Below, piece after piece: positions 24,504-32,896 of a stretch of DNA of 47,734 bases (its first letter is position 1; each line of letters starts with the position of its first letter). The stretch comes from Pseudomonadota bacterium (lineage in GTDB: Bacteria; Pseudomonadota; Gammaproteobacteria; Burkholderiales; Burkholderiaceae_B). Below the pieces are notes generated by a model. The model was not told the DNA's origin. It worked only from the letters and a program-made list of their open reading frames with translations, and searched no databases. The position numbers and the translations under genes were made by a program. The DNA lies in assembly GCA_023440825.1 (NCBI GenBank), contig JAEXRL010000016.1, forward strand, positions 1-47,734. The letters are read 5' to 3'.

Positions 24504-25430
24504 TTAACTATTAGGATTGAAACTCTTGCCCAGGGAAGCAGGCATATTTAACCTGATCCAGTTGGCATTTCGGGAAATTAACACCAGTACCAAAATAGTG
24601 GCCAGATACGGTGCCATTGAAAGCAATTGTGAAGCAATAGGCACGCCCATTGCCTGAGCGTGATAACTAAATATGGTTACACCGCCAAATAAGTAGGCGC
24701 CCAGCAATACCCGACCCGGACGCCACGTTGCAAACGTGGTTAGCGCCAAGGCAATCCAGCCGCGACCGGCCACCATGCCTTCAACCCACATGGGTGTATA
24801 AACCTGAGAGATAAATGCTCCCGCCAAGCCACAACAGGCTCCACCAAATAATAAAGCCGCCAGACGTATCAAGCGCACGTTATAACCCAAAGAGTGTGCT
24901 GAAGCCGGGGACTCACCTACAGCACGCAGAATAAGACCTGCCCGGGTACGTAATAAAAACCACGCCACCAGTGCGCACAAGACCCAAGACACATACACCA
25001 TGTAGTGCTGTTGAAACAAGGCAGGCCCCACAAAGGGCAAATCGCGCAGCCACGGCAAGCCATCTTTACTGACGACTAGCGAACTTCCCGAATAAGGAAT
25101 GCCAATATATGCGGAAACACCTACCCCAAATAACGACAAGGCCAAGCCCGAGGCAATTTGATTCGCCCCTAGCCACACGGCGAGAAAGGCGAAAAAAGCG
25201 GCCATCAACATACCCGTTAAGGCCGCCAGCACAAAACCTAACTCTGCACTGCCCGTGTTCACAGCGGTAGCAAAGCCCACAATGGCAGCCATCAGCATCA
25301 TGCCCTCGGAGCCCAGATTAATGACCCCGGATTTTTCATTCAGCAATAAGCCCAATGCGGCTAACATCAATGGGGTGCCAGCATTAATACTCGCAGCAAT
25401 CAGTGGAGCGACATCCATCATCTTCTCCAA
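24504..25430 (-). CDS. ABC transporter permease (NupQ-like)
   Basis: 308 residues, about 8-9 membrane helices, of the branched-chain/ribose-type permease superfamily (BPD_transp_2). NEKSGVINLGSEGMMLMAA (about 28-46) is the highly conserved signature of guanosine/nucleoside permeases, and ASAHSLGYNVRLIRLAALLFGG plus VAGRGWIALALTTFA are further markers. It forms the membrane channel with the neighbouring permease. Its start overlaps that gene's end by 13 bases, so translation is coupled. Confidence 0.9.
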   Translation of the reverse strand: MEKMMDVAPLIAASINAGTPLMLAALGLLLNEKSGVINLGSEGMMLMAAIVGFATAVNTGSAELGFVLAALTGMLMAAFFAFLAVWLGANQIASGLALSLFGVGVSAYIGIPYSGSSLVVSKDGLPWLRDLPFVGPALFQQHYMVYVSWVLCALVAWFLLRTRAGLILRAVGESPASAHSLGYNVRLIRLAALLFGGACCGLAGAFISQVYTPMWVEGMVAGRGWIALALTTFATWRPGRVLLGAYLFGGVTIFSYHAQAMGVPIASQLLSMAPYLATILVLVLISRNANWIRLNMPASLGKSFNPNS

Positions 25431-26485
25431 ACCAGCCGTTTAGTGATGAAAACATCACAAATTAGTAAAGAAAACAACAATATGCCCTGAAAAATACCAC
25501 TAATGGCATTGGGCATACCTAAGCGGCTCTGAGCCAGTTCTCCGCCTATATAAATAAGCGCCATGATGAACGAAGAAAAAATCACCCCAATAGGATGCAG
25601 CCGTCCAACAAACGCCACAATAATGGCAGCAAAACCATAGCCAGGAGAGACTGAAGGCGTGAGCTGCCCTACAGGCCCCATCACTTCAGCCGCACCGGCC
25701 AAGCCCGCCAAGCCACCCGACACCAAAAGCGACACCCATAAAGCACGACGCGAGGAAAAGCCTGCATACCGAGCAGCTAAAGGAGCCATTCCGCCGACAC
25801 GCAAACGAAAGCCCGACATGCTACGGTTCAAAAATAGCCAGCCTAGTACCGCCACTACCCCCGCCAGTAAAATCGCTATATTTAAGCGCGTGCCGGGAAT
25901 CAGAGCAGGAAGTAAAAAGCCATCAGAAAACAAACTGGATTGAGGAAAGCCGAACCCATCCGGATCCATCAGCGCGCCATGCACCAGGTAACTCAGTAAG
26001 TGCTGAGCCACATATACGAGCATGAGCGATACCAAAATTTCGTTAGCGTTGAAGTAATCGCGCAGCAAAGCAGTAATCCCAGCCCACAGCATTCCACCCA
26101 AAACACCACAAAGCAAGGCTGCTGCTACCCACCAAAACCCGCCATTCTCACCATTGTCGACCTGTAGGATAAATGCCCCTGCGCAAATAGCCCCTAGTAC
26201 TAGTTGCCCCTCCGCACCAATATTGAACACATTGGCCCGAAAGCAAATTGCCAAGCCCACCGACACTAAAAGTAAGGGGATCAATTTCAGGCCCACCTCG
26301 GCCCAGCCTTGCAAGTCTTTCACCGGCTCAATAAAAAAAACTCGCAAGCCTGCCAAAGGGCTGGTGCCCATAAAGGCGAATAAACCGCCTACCACTGCCA
26401 TCGTCAGCAGCACAGCTAAAAGGGGTGAACAAAAAGCCATCCAAGAAGAAGGCGCCGCCCTATTTTCTAATCTAAGCATGAGCAT
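25418..26485 (-). CDS. ABC transporter permease (NupP-like)
   Basis: 355 residues with about 9-10 membrane helices. It carries CFRANVFNIGAEGQLVLGAICAG (about 80-102), the counterpart of the partner's NLGSEG motif, and GFRLRVGGMAPLAARYAGFSSRRA and SPGYGFAAIIVAFVGRLHP. It pairs with the second permease downstream. ATG at 26485 overlaps the ATPase stop; a second Met two codons on (26479) is an equally possible start. The gene overlaps the ATPase end by 14 bases and the next permease by 13 bases, all signs of one tightly coupled operon. Confidence 0.9.
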   Translation of the reverse strand: MLMLRLENRAAPSSWMAFCSPLLAVLLTMAVVGGLFAFMGTSPLAGLRVFFIEPVKDLQGWAEVGLKLIPLLLVSVGLAICFRANVFNIGAEGQLVLGAICAGAFILQVDNGENGGFWWVAAALLCGVLGGMLWAGITALLRDYFNANEILVSLMLVYVAQHLLSYLVHGALMDPDGFGFPQSSLFSDGFLLPALIPGTRLNIAILLAGVVAVLGWLFLNRSMSGFRLRVGGMAPLAARYAGFSSRRALWVSLLVSGGLAGLAGAAEVMGPVGQLTPSVSPGYGFAAIIVAFVGRLHPIGVIFSSFIMALIYIGGELAQSRLGMPNAISGIFQGILLFSLLICDVFITKRLVWRR

Positions 26486-27980
26486 CCTCCCAGAGTCCGC
26501 TCATCCATTGCCCGATTTGGTCCACACTGGCCTGTGCAGTCATAACACATGGCGATAAACGCCCCTTCGCCATCACATGCAGACGGTCGCTCAGTGCAAA
26601 TAACTCGTCCAGTTCCTCGGAAATCAATAAAATAGCGCAACCCGCGTCGCGCAAGGCCAGCAGTTCAGTATGTATTTGTGCCGCAGCGCCCACATCGACG
26701 CCCCAGGTCGGTTGAGCCACCAGCAAAACGCGTGGCTGGCGTGAGATTTCGCGCCCCATAATGTACTTTTGCAAATTACCACCGGACAAACTGTTAGCTA
26801 AGGCGTGATCATCGGGGGCCTTCACACTAAAGCGCTGAATAATACCGCTCGCCAATCGCCGAATCACTGGAAAACGTAAAAAACCATGTTGCACTGTCTC
26901 TTTGCCTTGATGAGACAACAATAGGTTTTGCGCAAGAGATAGCTCTGGCACAGCCCCTCGACCCAAGCGCTCTTCAGGCACGAAGGCCATACCGTGCTCC
27001 CGTCGCCACGAAGAGTCCTTCTGGCCTATAGGCTCATCTTGCAGCCATATCGCCTGCGCCTCAGTACGTAAGTCTTCCCCTGTTAAGGCTGCCAGTAGCT
27101 CTTGCTGTCCATTGCCAGAAATACCGGCAATACCCACTATTTCGCCTGCGCACAGCTCAAAAGAAACCGCTTGCAGCTCACAGGCGAAAGGGTGAGCTTT
27201 GGCTAACTGCAACTGCTCAACACGCATGACCACCGAGCCTTGCTGTGCGCTACGCTGGCCTAAGCCTGTTGGTTCGCGTCCAATCATCATGCGGGACAAG
27301 CTGGCAGCGCTTTGTTCGCGCGGGTCACAAGTACCTGTCACCTTACCACCACGCACTACTGTACAGGTATGACAAAGCTGACGAATTTCATCCAGCTTAT
27401 GACTGATATACACGATACTGCAACCTTCAGCCGCTAATTGGCGTAAGGTTTCAAAAAGGCGTTGTACCGCCTGAGGGGTAAGGACCGAGGTAGGCTCGTC
27501 TAAAATAAGTAAACGGGGCTTGCTCAACAGGGCGCGTACAATTTCCACGCGCTGACACTCCCCCACCGATAGGGTGTGTACGTGACGCTGAGGGTCCAGA
27601 TCCAAGCCGTATTGTTTGGCTGTGCTCGCAATACGTTGTTCCAGCTCACGCATGGGGATACCTGCGGGCAAACCCAAGGCGATATTTTCGGTAACTGTTA
27701 GGGTGTCAAACAAAGAAAAATGCTGAAACACCATCCCAATGCCCAGTTGCCGGGCCACTGCTGGACTGCTTATCTGTACGGGTTCGCCATCCACAAGGAT
27801 TTGTCCCTGATCTGGCTTAACCACCCCGTAGATGATCTTCATCAGAGTAGATTTTCCTGCTCCGTTTTCACCCAAAACCGCGTGAATTTCCCCGGGCATG
27901 ACCCGTAAATCAATATTATCGTTCGCGATCACTGAAGGATAAGCCTTAGTGATGCTTTTTAGCTCAAGGCGGGGTGACAT
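26472..27980 (-). CDS. ABC transporter ATP-binding protein (two ATPase domains, NupO-like)
   Basis: 502 residues with two fused nucleotide-binding domains. NBD1 (about 1-235) has an intact Walker A, GENGAGKSTLMK, ABC signature LSVGECQRVEIVRALL, Walker B LLILDEPTS and the H-loop in YISHKLDEI. NBD2 (about 250-495) has a degenerate Walker A (GISGNGQQELL), LSGGNLQKYIMGREI and LLVAQPTWGVDVGA, the usual asymmetry of the RbsA/NupO/YufO class. It is the first gene of the operon ATPase, permease, permease, BMP protein. ATG 27980 has no visible ribosome-binding site; a T-rich leader (TTTTATTTTTTTATC) precedes it. Purine nucleoside import is inferred from the BMP partner. Confidence 0.93.
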   Translation of the reverse strand: MSPRLELKSITKAYPSVIANDNIDLRVMPGEIHAVLGENGAGKSTLMKIIYGVVKPDQGQILVDGEPVQISSPAVARQLGIGMVFQHFSLFDTLTVTENIALGLPAGIPMRELEQRIASTAKQYGLDLDPQRHVHTLSVGECQRVEIVRALLSKPRLLILDEPTSVLTPQAVQRLFETLRQLAAEGCSIVYISHKLDEIRQLCHTCTVVRGGKVTGTCDPREQSAASLSRMMIGREPTGLGQRSAQQGSVVMRVEQLQLAKAHPFACELQAVSFELCAGEIVGIAGISGNGQQELLAALTGEDLRTEAQAIWLQDEPIGQKDSSWRREHGMAFVPEERLGRGAVPELSLAQNLLLSHQGKETVQHGFLRFPVIRRLASGIIQRFSVKAPDDHALANSLSGGNLQKYIMGREISRQPRVLLVAQPTWGVDVGAAAQIHTELLALRDAGCAILLISEELDELFALSDRLHVMAKGRLSPCVMTAQASVDQIGQWMSGLWEDAHA

Positions 27981-28054
27981 GATAAAAAAATAAAAGAGCA
28001 GCCAGGCCAGACATTAGCCAGGCCACGTAAGTACAACAACGGAGTCAATCTTGC

Positions 28055-28246
28055 TTAGCGTTTACCTATAGCCGCTTCGATTTTCTTGTCAGTTTTGTAC
28101 TGACTAAGGGCATACACTGCCCAAATAGCCGCAGGTATCCAGCCTATTAAGGTAATTTGCAAGATTAAACAAATAATCCCAGCAAAAGGCCTACCTATAG
28201 TAAAAAAGGCGAGCCAAGGTAGCAATAAAGCGATTAGCAGACGCAT
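28055..28246 (-). CDS. YqaE/Pmp3 family small membrane protein
   Basis: 63 residues with two membrane helices: MRLLIALLLPWLAFFTIGRP and ICLILQITLIGWIPAAIWAVYAL, with a short hydrophilic tail ending KIEAAIGKR. The size and the pattern of a conserved G/P in the first helix with the GWIPAAIWAVYAL end match the UPF0057/Pmp3 family, which is linked to membrane potential and stress in yeast and bacteria. It lies on the same strand as, and 74 bases before, the nucleoside ABC operon. A -10-like TAGAAT precedes it (minus, about 28281-28286), without a good -35. Confidence 0.87.
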   Translation of the reverse strand: MRLLIALLLPWLAFFTIGRPFAGIICLILQITLIGWIPAAIWAVYALSQYKTDKKIEAAIGKR

Positions 28247-28321
28247 TTTAAGGTTCTACCTGTAGATAATGACAAGGCAATATTCTACCCTTTATTCTTG
28301 CTAAGCATGTAGCGCATACAA

Positions 28322-28347
28322 CACAGGCCTTGCGAGCAAGGCCTGTG
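28322..28347 (-). terminator. Terminator after ddh
   Basis: A perfect 12-bp stem CACAGGCCTTGC/GCAAGGCCTGTG with a 2-base centre (28322-28347). On the minus strand it is followed by TTGT. It closes the leuE-ddh pair. The T-run is short, but the stem is very strong. Confidence 0.75.
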
Positions 28348-28356
28348 AGCACGTGT

Positions 28357-29343
28357 TTACAGAAAATCTTTACGAAGATCAGCAGCCGATCTCATGGACA
28401 ATAAACCCGGCGCTACATCAAAGACCGTTTTGGCACCGTATTGCCCCATCTTTTGCAAACGGTGGGCGGCACGCGCGTACGCTACCAGCACACTCGATGT
28501 AAATTCGGGATTGCTGCCCAACTTAAGCGAATACTCCACCACTTGCTGCGAGCCCGCTGCTGACTGCCCACTGCGTATAACAAATCCTCCGTGGGGCATA
28601 GCTGCATGTTCGCGCTCCAAAGTGTCCAGATCAACAAAGTTCACCTCGGTATCGTAATCCGCAAAATAATCGGGCATGGTCACAATGCTCTGGCGTACCT
28701 GATCGGCATCAGCACCTTGAGCCAGCACGACAAAACACTGTCGACGATGCTTTTCCCGTGTCGATAAAGTGGGCTGCTCACCATCACGCACGCGCTGCAC
28801 TGCCGCCTCGATCGGCAGGGTATATTGCACACCCGCTTGCACACCCGGCACTCGCCTTACCGCATCCGAATGCCCCTGACTTAAGCCCTTGCCCCAAAAC
28901 GTATAAGTTTGTCCCTGAGGCAACACCGCCTCACCAAAAACACGATTCAAGGAAAACATGCCTGGGTCCCAACCCACTGCGATGAGCGCGGTTGTCTTAG
29001 CCGCCGCAGCACTGGCATCCACCGCCGCAAAATAGTCTGGAATCCGAGCATGTGTATCGTAACTATCAACGGTGGTAAACCATTTAGCCAGCCTAGGCCC
29101 TTGCTCGGGCAAGTCATTTTTTGAACCGCCACACAAAATTAATACATCGATATTATCTTTATGTTGCTCGATCTCATCCAAAGGATAAACAGCTACCTGC
29201 TTGCTCAGCAAAGTCAGCGCAGACGGGTCACGACGAGTGAAGACAGCCACCAGTTGCATATCTTCATTTTGCGACAGGGCGAGCTCTACTCCACGCCCCA
29301 AGTTGCCATAACCGGCAATACCTACACGAATCTTGCTACTCAT
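28357..29343 (-). CDS. ddh: Meso-diaminopimelate D-dehydrogenase
   Basis: 328 residues, NADPH-dependent. Ddh interconverts meso-diaminopimelate with L-2-amino-6-oxopimelate (tetrahydrodipicolinate) in one step, replacing the four-enzyme DAP branch. Evidence: dinucleotide motif RVGIAGYGNLGRGVELAL (about 5-22), the substrate-region stretches TTVDSYDTHARIPDYFA and ALIAVGWDPGMFSLNRVF, KGLSQGHSDAVRRVPGV, and the C-terminal LKLGSNPEFTSSVLVAYARAA, all typical of bacterial Ddh. Length fits. It follows the LysE-type exporter gene by 32 bases and has GGAAGAGA as ribosome-binding site. Ddh is patchily distributed in Proteobacteria, so its presence here is notable. Confidence 0.92.
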   Translation of the reverse strand: MSSKIRVGIAGYGNLGRGVELALSQNEDMQLVAVFTRRDPSALTLLSKQVAVYPLDEIEQHKDNIDVLILCGGSKNDLPEQGPRLAKWFTTVDSYDTHARIPDYFAAVDASAAAAKTTALIAVGWDPGMFSLNRVFGEAVLPQGQTYTFWGKGLSQGHSDAVRRVPGVQAGVQYTLPIEAAVQRVRDGEQPTLSTREKHRRQCFVVLAQGADADQVRQSIVTMPDYFADYDTEVNFVDLDTLEREHAAMPHGGFVIRSGQSAAGSQQVVEYSLKLGSNPEFTSSVLVAYARAAHRLQKMGQYGAKTVFDVAPGLLSMRSAADLRKDFL

Positions 29344-29375
29344 AAATCTCTTCCTTAATGTAAATCGGCGCGTAC

Positions 29376-30011
29376 TTACTCTGACACCATACGGGCGGCA
29401 AAACCCATGAATAAAGCACCCACTGCACCATTGCCCAAGCGCGCCAAGTTCTGATGCTTGCGAAACACCTCCGCCAAGCGATCGCCCCCAAAGATCAGTA
29501 GTGACAAATAGCTAAAGCTCAATATTTCTACTACTAAACCAAGCACCAAAAACGCCCAGCCAGTATGTCCTGCCGCTGGGTCTACAAATTGCACGAAAAA
29601 AGACACAAAAAACAAAATTGCCTTAGGATTCAGTAGGCTTAAAAACAGCGCTTTATGAAACCTACCGTGACGAGCAACTCGTGTATCGACAGCCACGACC
29701 TTCTCGGGGCGTCGAAATACCGATTGCAACAGGCGCACACCCAGATAAAACAAATAGGCGGCACCACAGTACTTCACCACCATAAACATGACAGGCATGG
29801 TTTTTAAGACGGACGCTGCACCCAAGGCCGCCAGCGTCATTAAAATCAAATCGCCGACGACCACCCCTAGGGCCGCTTTATATCCTTCACGCACCCCATG
29901 TCCGGCCCCGGTAGACAAGACATACAAAGAGTTCGGGCCTGGCAACACAACAATAAACGCCGTGCCCAGCACAAAAGCCCAAAAATTGATTATTCCTAGC
30001 TGTTCCAGCAC
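29376..30011 (-). CDS. LysE/LeuE family amino-acid exporter
   Basis: 211 residues with a GTG start at 30011 (GGGGG ribosome-binding site). Six membrane segments of the LysE/RhtB superfamily are visible: FIVVLPGPNSLYVLSTGAGHGVREG at about 19-43 is the family signature, and FHKALFLSLLNPKAILFFVSFFVQFV at about 118-143 is the second. Closest in pattern to LeuE. It exports a neutral or basic amino acid. Ddh starts 32 bases after its stop, so lysine/DAP pathway amino acids are candidate substrates, which is inference. Confidence 0.87.
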   Translation of the reverse strand: MLEQLGIINFWAFVLGTAFIVVLPGPNSLYVLSTGAGHGVREGYKAALGVVVGDLILMTLAALGAASVLKTMPVMFMVVKYCGAAYLFYLGVRLLQSVFRRPEKVVAVDTRVARHGRFHKALFLSLLNPKAILFFVSFFVQFVDPAAGHTGWAFLVLGLVVEILSFSYLSLLIFGGDRLAEVFRKHQNLARLGNGAVGALFMGFAARMVSE

Positions 30012-30118
30012 GGTTCCCCCGCCCTACGCATGAAAAACTAATTTTAACGTTAAATAAGCAAGACAGGTTACACCCTTTGCGTTCCTCTACAGAGAAAGCA
30101 GCCCAATCCCTGCTGTCA

Positions 30119-31018
30119 TCAGTCGACCCAGTCTTGCATACTCTCTAGCCACTGCCGCAGTACCGTTTGCTGTGGCTCTCCTAATAATCGCAAGGGAGCA
30201 GGTAACACGGTGCTGCTAACCTGCCCCTGCAAAACAGCCAGCGTAGCGATACAACGCAAGCCCCCACCGAACCGAGCAAAATAGTCCCAAAGCAATTGCA
30301 ACTTATTATTCAATACTGCAAGTTGCTGAGTATCTTGGGTGCGCACCGCCTGCATGAGAGCCTGAGCCAAGCCTGGAAACCAGCCTGCTAAAACGCTATA
30401 CCAGACCTCGCAACCTGCCTGTAAGCCCGTCACTGCAAAAGCATCACCACTTACTCCTAAACTCAGATGTGTAGGCATCCCCTGACGCAAGCTTTTTACG
30501 CGCTTTTGTGCCGCCATCACATCCAGCCCCAGGGCCGACAACTTAATGGAAGCCACCTGCGGTAACTGAGCAATGCTTTGCAATAACTCGGGCGTGAACG
30601 TAAAGCTGGTGGTGCGCGGATTGTCGTAAACCACTAAGGGCACCGATAAATGTCGGGTGACCTGTTCGAACAAATGGTAGACCTCATCGGGAAACAAAGG
30701 CTGATACGAAACTGGTGCCAGCATCACTGCCTGTACGCCCAGCTTTTGCGCATCATCAAGTAAATCCAGAACATGAGCTAAGCAAGGATCACCAATACTC
30801 ACAAAAATCGGAATCGACTCGGCGTGCTCGACACTAAGCTGGGTGATGCGGTAACGCTGTGCGCGACTGAGGTATGCGTAATTACCTGTAGAGCCTAATA
30901 CACCAATAGAATCAACGTTTGCTTGGACCAAACGCTGCATAAGCCGCACAAATGCCTTTTCGTCTACTTTGCCCTCACACAAAGGAGTGAGTGGAAATGC
31001 ACTCAAGCCCGAAAACAT
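30119..31018 (-). CDS. DapA-superfamily aldolase/lyase (dihydrodipicolinate synthase-like)
   Basis: 299 residues from ATG 31018 (GAGGT ribosome-binding site); the frame runs 48 bases further upstream. A TIM barrel of the class I aldolases: catalytic Tyr131 in VYDNPRTT and Schiff-base Lys159 in ASIKLSALG. The glycine loop, usually GTTGE in DapA, is here GSTGN (42-46), so true dihydrodipicolinate synthase activity is doubtful. Related enzymes act on N-acetylneuraminate, 4-hydroxy-2-oxoglutarate and other pyruvate- or amino-acid-derived substrates. A 4-hydroxy-2-oxo-acid or sugar-acid substrate is possible. It is separate from ddh/leuE by 107 bases on the same strand. Confidence 0.85.
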   Translation of the reverse strand: MFSGLSAFPLTPLCEGKVDEKAFVRLMQRLVQANVDSIGVLGSTGNYAYLSRAQRYRITQLSVEHAESIPIFVSIGDPCLAHVLDLLDDAQKLGVQAVMLAPVSYQPLFPDEVYHLFEQVTRHLSVPLVVYDNPRTTSFTFTPELLQSIAQLPQVASIKLSALGLDVMAAQKRVKSLRQGMPTHLSLGVSGDAFAVTGLQAGCEVWYSVLAGWFPGLAQALMQAVRTQDTQQLAVLNNKLQLLWDYFARFGGGLRCIATLAVLQGQVSSTVLPAPLRLLGEPQQTVLRQWLESMQDWVD

Positions 31019-31100
31019 AGTCTTGACCTCGCTTAAATTATGGGGGGGATTAAAAAGTATACACACCCGCCCCTATTTGTCATAGGTCAAAACTAAAAGT

Positions 31101-31135
31101 TAAAAAAAACCGGCCAATTAAGACCGGTAAAAAAC
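31101..31135. terminator. Terminator after the CoA-transferase gene
   Basis: A 5-bp stem ACCGG/CCGGT with a 10-base loop is flanked by eight A on one side and TAAAAAA on the other. On the minus strand the hairpin is followed by TTTTTTTTAACTTT, giving a good terminator for the CoA-transferase. A second repeat, GTTTGTA/TACAAAC (31160-31181), lies between it and the stop codon. Confidence 0.75.
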
Positions 31136-31197
31136 AGGCTGGAGACTCATTACTACTTCGTTTGTAGACTGACTTACAAACAAACCACACCTGAAAC

Positions 31198-32712
31198 CTA
31201 GACTAGCTCCAGCTCAGACTGTTGAATGTGCATAGAGCCTGTTTTTTGATGGCGCTCGTGCCAAGACAAGGCCTCGGCCAGAATATGGGGCGTGTGCCCA
31301 CCACGCTCACAAGCCCGCTGATAATAATCGAGTAACTGGACTCGATAATCCGGGTGTGCGCACTGCTCAATAACACGTATTGCACGCTCTCGAGGCGCCA
31401 AGCCACGCAAGTCGGCTAGCCCCCACTCTGTTACTAAAACATCTACATCATGCTCGGTATGATCCACATGAGAAACCATGGGTACCACGCTAGAGATGCT
31501 GCCGGCCTTCGCGACTGATTTGCTGACAAAAAACGACAAATGCGCATTACGCGCAAAATCGCCAGATCCGCCAATGCCATTCATCATATGCGTTCCGCTC
31601 ACATGAGTAGAGTTCACATTGCCATAAATATCGAACTCTAATGCCGTATTAATAGCAATGATGCCTAAGCGGCGAACTAACTCTGGATGGTTGCTGATTT
31701 CTTGGGGACGTAATACAACCCGATCGCGGTACTGCTCTACATTACTCAGAAAATGCTGTGTTTTTTCGGCCGATAAGGTCAAGGATGAGGCCGAGGCAAA
31801 ACTCAACTGCCCTGAATCCAAGAGTGCAATAGCACTGTCTTGTAGTACCTCCGAGTACATGGTCATGCCGTAAAACGAGGACTCTAGCAGCCCATAGGTG
31901 ACTGCATTGGCGATGTTGCCTATGCCCACTTGCAAGGGCAACAACGAAGCGCTGAGCTTACCCGCGACCACTTCCTGCTCAAGAAAGTGCACAATATGCC
32001 CGGCAATAGCCTGGGTTTCGGAGTCTGGTGCCGTAACGCTGGAATAGCTATCCGGGGTATCCGTAATAATAATTGCAGCAATGCGCTCTGGATCTATTGC
32101 AATTGCCGTATCCCCAATACGCTGCCCCACTTGAGTTAAGGCAATAGGTTGGCGATTAGGGCGCTCGGATGGTACGTAAATATCGTGCAAACCCTCTAAA
32201 GCGAGCGGCATGCTTAGATTGATTTCCACAATAATGTGCTGCGCTTGCTGCACAAAGCTGACGGTATTACCAACCGACGTACTGGGAATAATCGCACCCG
32301 TTTCTGTAATCGCCACGGCTTCCACTACGGCAACATCTATCGCGGGCAAATGGGCGCTACGTAGCTGCTCAGCCGTTAAGGATAAATGCTGATCAATAAA
32401 TAGCACCTCACCTTGATTGATTTTTTTGCGTAGCGTGCTATCCACCTGAAAAGGCATGCGCTTTGCTAGCACCCCGGCCTCTGCCATGGTGGCATCGCTA
32501 TTGTGTCCTAGCGAAGCGCCTGTGATCAAATTCAGTTTTAGCGACTCCCTTGCCGCTTTACGAGCCAGAGCAGCAGGTACCGCCTTGCAATCTCCTGCCC
32601 GGGTAAAACCACTCATGCCAACAGTCATACCGTCTTGAATGACAGCCACCGCCTCATCGGCCGTCATGATTTTAGTCAAGAGTTGCGGATAACGTATACG
32701 CTCGGTGTACAT
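31198..32712 (-). CDS. Acetyl-CoA hydrolase/succinyl-CoA:acetate CoA-transferase family
   Basis: 504 residues, similar in length to AarC/Cat1/Ach1. It swaps CoA between acetate and another acid such as succinate or propionate, or hydrolyses acyl-CoA. The MYSEVLQD stretch around Glu288 lies at the catalytic glutamate position of the class; the glycine loops are LPLQVGIGNIANAV (about 259-272) and GTHMMNGIGGSGDFARN (373-389), and LVTEWGLADLRGLAPRERA is a typical C-terminal signature. AGGAG precedes ATG 32712. A LysR regulator is divergent 184 bases away and probably controls it. It is one of two acetate-linked enzymes in the window, beside Pta-AckA. Confidence 0.92.
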   Translation of the reverse strand: MYTERIRYPQLLTKIMTADEAVAVIQDGMTVGMSGFTRAGDCKAVPAALARKAARESLKLNLITGASLGHNSDATMAEAGVLAKRMPFQVDSTLRKKINQGEVLFIDQHLSLTAEQLRSAHLPAIDVAVVEAVAITETGAIIPSTSVGNTVSFVQQAQHIIVEINLSMPLALEGLHDIYVPSERPNRQPIALTQVGQRIGDTAIAIDPERIAAIIITDTPDSYSSVTAPDSETQAIAGHIVHFLEQEVVAGKLSASLLPLQVGIGNIANAVTYGLLESSFYGMTMYSEVLQDSAIALLDSGQLSFASASSLTLSAEKTQHFLSNVEQYRDRVVLRPQEISNHPELVRRLGIIAINTALEFDIYGNVNSTHVSGTHMMNGIGGSGDFARNAHLSFFVSKSVAKAGSISSVVPMVSHVDHTEHDVDVLVTEWGLADLRGLAPRERAIRVIEQCAHPDYRVQLLDYYQRACERGGHTPHILAEALSWHERHQKTGSMHIQQSELELV

Positions 32713-32896
32713 CTTGTGCTCCTGTAAGCAGGTAGTCTGTGCCGGGTGCAGCAGGCCCTGAATTGTTCACATTATTTTGCTAAGCAGCGCCTTATATCCT
32801 CAGGCTTGCTGTTATAGACTTGCAGCTTAGCATCGACATAATGAATAATTACGATCAATATCAGTCGTTTTTTTCATGGAATTAAGGGTGCACACT

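Noticed and set aside
26472..27980. Sugar (ribose-type) ABC transporter
   Set aside because: The double ATPase looks RbsA-like, but the binding protein is of the BMP class and the permeases carry the NIGAEG/NLGSEG motifs of nucleoside transporters.
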